64,000 nt of DNA from Verrucomicrobiaceae bacterium (GTDB lineage: Bacteria; Verrucomicrobiota; Verrucomicrobiia; Verrucomicrobiales; Verrucomicrobiaceae), in NCBI GenBank assembly GCA_027489965.1, contig JAIXZA010000084.1, positions 18,225 to 82,224 of the forward strand, written 5' to 3'. The position numbers and the translations under genes are program-made. This document shows, in pieces, positions 63,780 to 64,000 of the stretch. The stretch's first letter is position 1; every line of letters starts with the position of its first letter. The notes beneath the pieces were generated by a model, which was not told where the DNA came from, made no database searches, and saw nothing but the letters and a program-made list of their open reading frames with translations.

Positions 63780-64000
63780 ACGTTGCCGCCGCTTGGATTG
63801 GAATCAAGGCAAAGCTGGCCACGAGTGTGCCGAGGCCCGCAAGAGACGTTGCCGCCGCTTGGATTGGAATCAAGGCAAAGCGGCGGGCGGCTTCGGTGTC
63901 GTCAAGTTCGAACGTTGCCGCCGCTTGGATTGGAATCAAGGCAAAGCCTGTCATGTCAGTTAGCAGGCTTGCCACCTACGTTGCCGCCGCTTGGATTGGA
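63780..64000 (-). CRISPR. CRISPR array, type II-C, continues past the window end
   Basis: Four repeats are visible at 63780-63815, 63846-63881, 63912-63947 and 63978-64000 (last one cut by the window). The repeat is 36 nt, on the plus strand beginning ACGTTGCCGCCGC and ending CAAGGCAAAGC. The three full spacers are each 30 nt (63816-63845, 63882-63911, 63948-63977). The first three repeats are identical to each other. The strand is assigned as minus from the tracrRNA pairing. The sequence encodes FALIPIQAAAT repeats in a false frame and is not a gene. Confidence 0.95.

Noticed and set aside
63610..63975. Open frame with FALIPIQAAAT repeated on the minus strand at the array
   Set aside because: The repeats are the CRISPR repeat translated; the 36-nt period and 30-nt spacers keep a frame open by chance.

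Overview
The window looks like chromosomal DNA from a member of the Verrucomicrobia (PVC group). The main evidence is the 43-51 kb block of PVC-type genes: a heme-binding HEAT-repeat protein with a CxxCH site, a ceramidase-like hydrolase, and a DUF1549/DUF1553 cytochrome protein followed by a DUF1501 protein. A 2247-residue lamin-tail/CotH protein and many lipoproteins fit the same picture. Several starts lack a clear Shine-Dalgarno sequence. I saw no rRNA or tRNA gene. Placement below phylum cannot be settled by reading.

Layout. 0-3.4 kb: three trypsin-like proteins, one of which is catalytically degenerate and carries a PDZ domain inside its protease fold. 3.4-8.3 kb: glycerol kinase, aspartate-semialdehyde dehydrogenase and transketolase. 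8.3-11.7 kb: a degenerate HNH-family protein and membrane proteins of unknown role. 11.7-14.8 kb: a large polytopic membrane protein flanked by two gene remnants (a UPF0104-like flippase tail and a hexapeptide acyltransferase head), probably a decayed surface-glycan locus. 14.8-20.3 kb: ribosomal protein S1, an NlpC/P60 lipoprotein, queE and a TonB-dependent receptor. 20.4-34.8 kb: the giant secreted protein, a tail-specific protease, a metallo-beta-lactamase-fold hydrolase, a ribokinase-like sugar kinase, a TPR pseudokinase and guanylate kinase. 34.8-43.1 kb: an L,D-transpeptidase, a lipoprotein, an azurin-PA14 fusion, a beta-propeller protein, SelO, SufE, a CWC protein and ribulose-phosphate epimerase. 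43.1-51.3 kb: the PVC cluster. 51.3-54.4 kb: a PIN toxin-antitoxin pair, superoxide dismutase, trmB and two small proteins.

54.4-58.2 kb is repeat-rich accessory DNA. It holds a collagen-like gene, a decayed copy of that gene's 3' end, dispersed short repeats, a fibronectin-like protein, an eleven-copy 42-bp tandem repeat and a small helix-turn-helix gene. From 58.4 kb to the end lies a type II-C CRISPR-Cas locus: cas9 (1186 aa), cas1, cas2 and the first four repeats of an array that continues past the window.

The most useful new reading is an unannotated tracrRNA between the helix-turn-helix gene and cas9. A 20-nt anti-repeat at 58543-58562 and a strong intrinsic terminator at 58430-58464 place it on the minus strand, divergent from cas9. 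That orientation implies that the array is also transcribed on the minus strand, towards cas2, from a leader outside the window.
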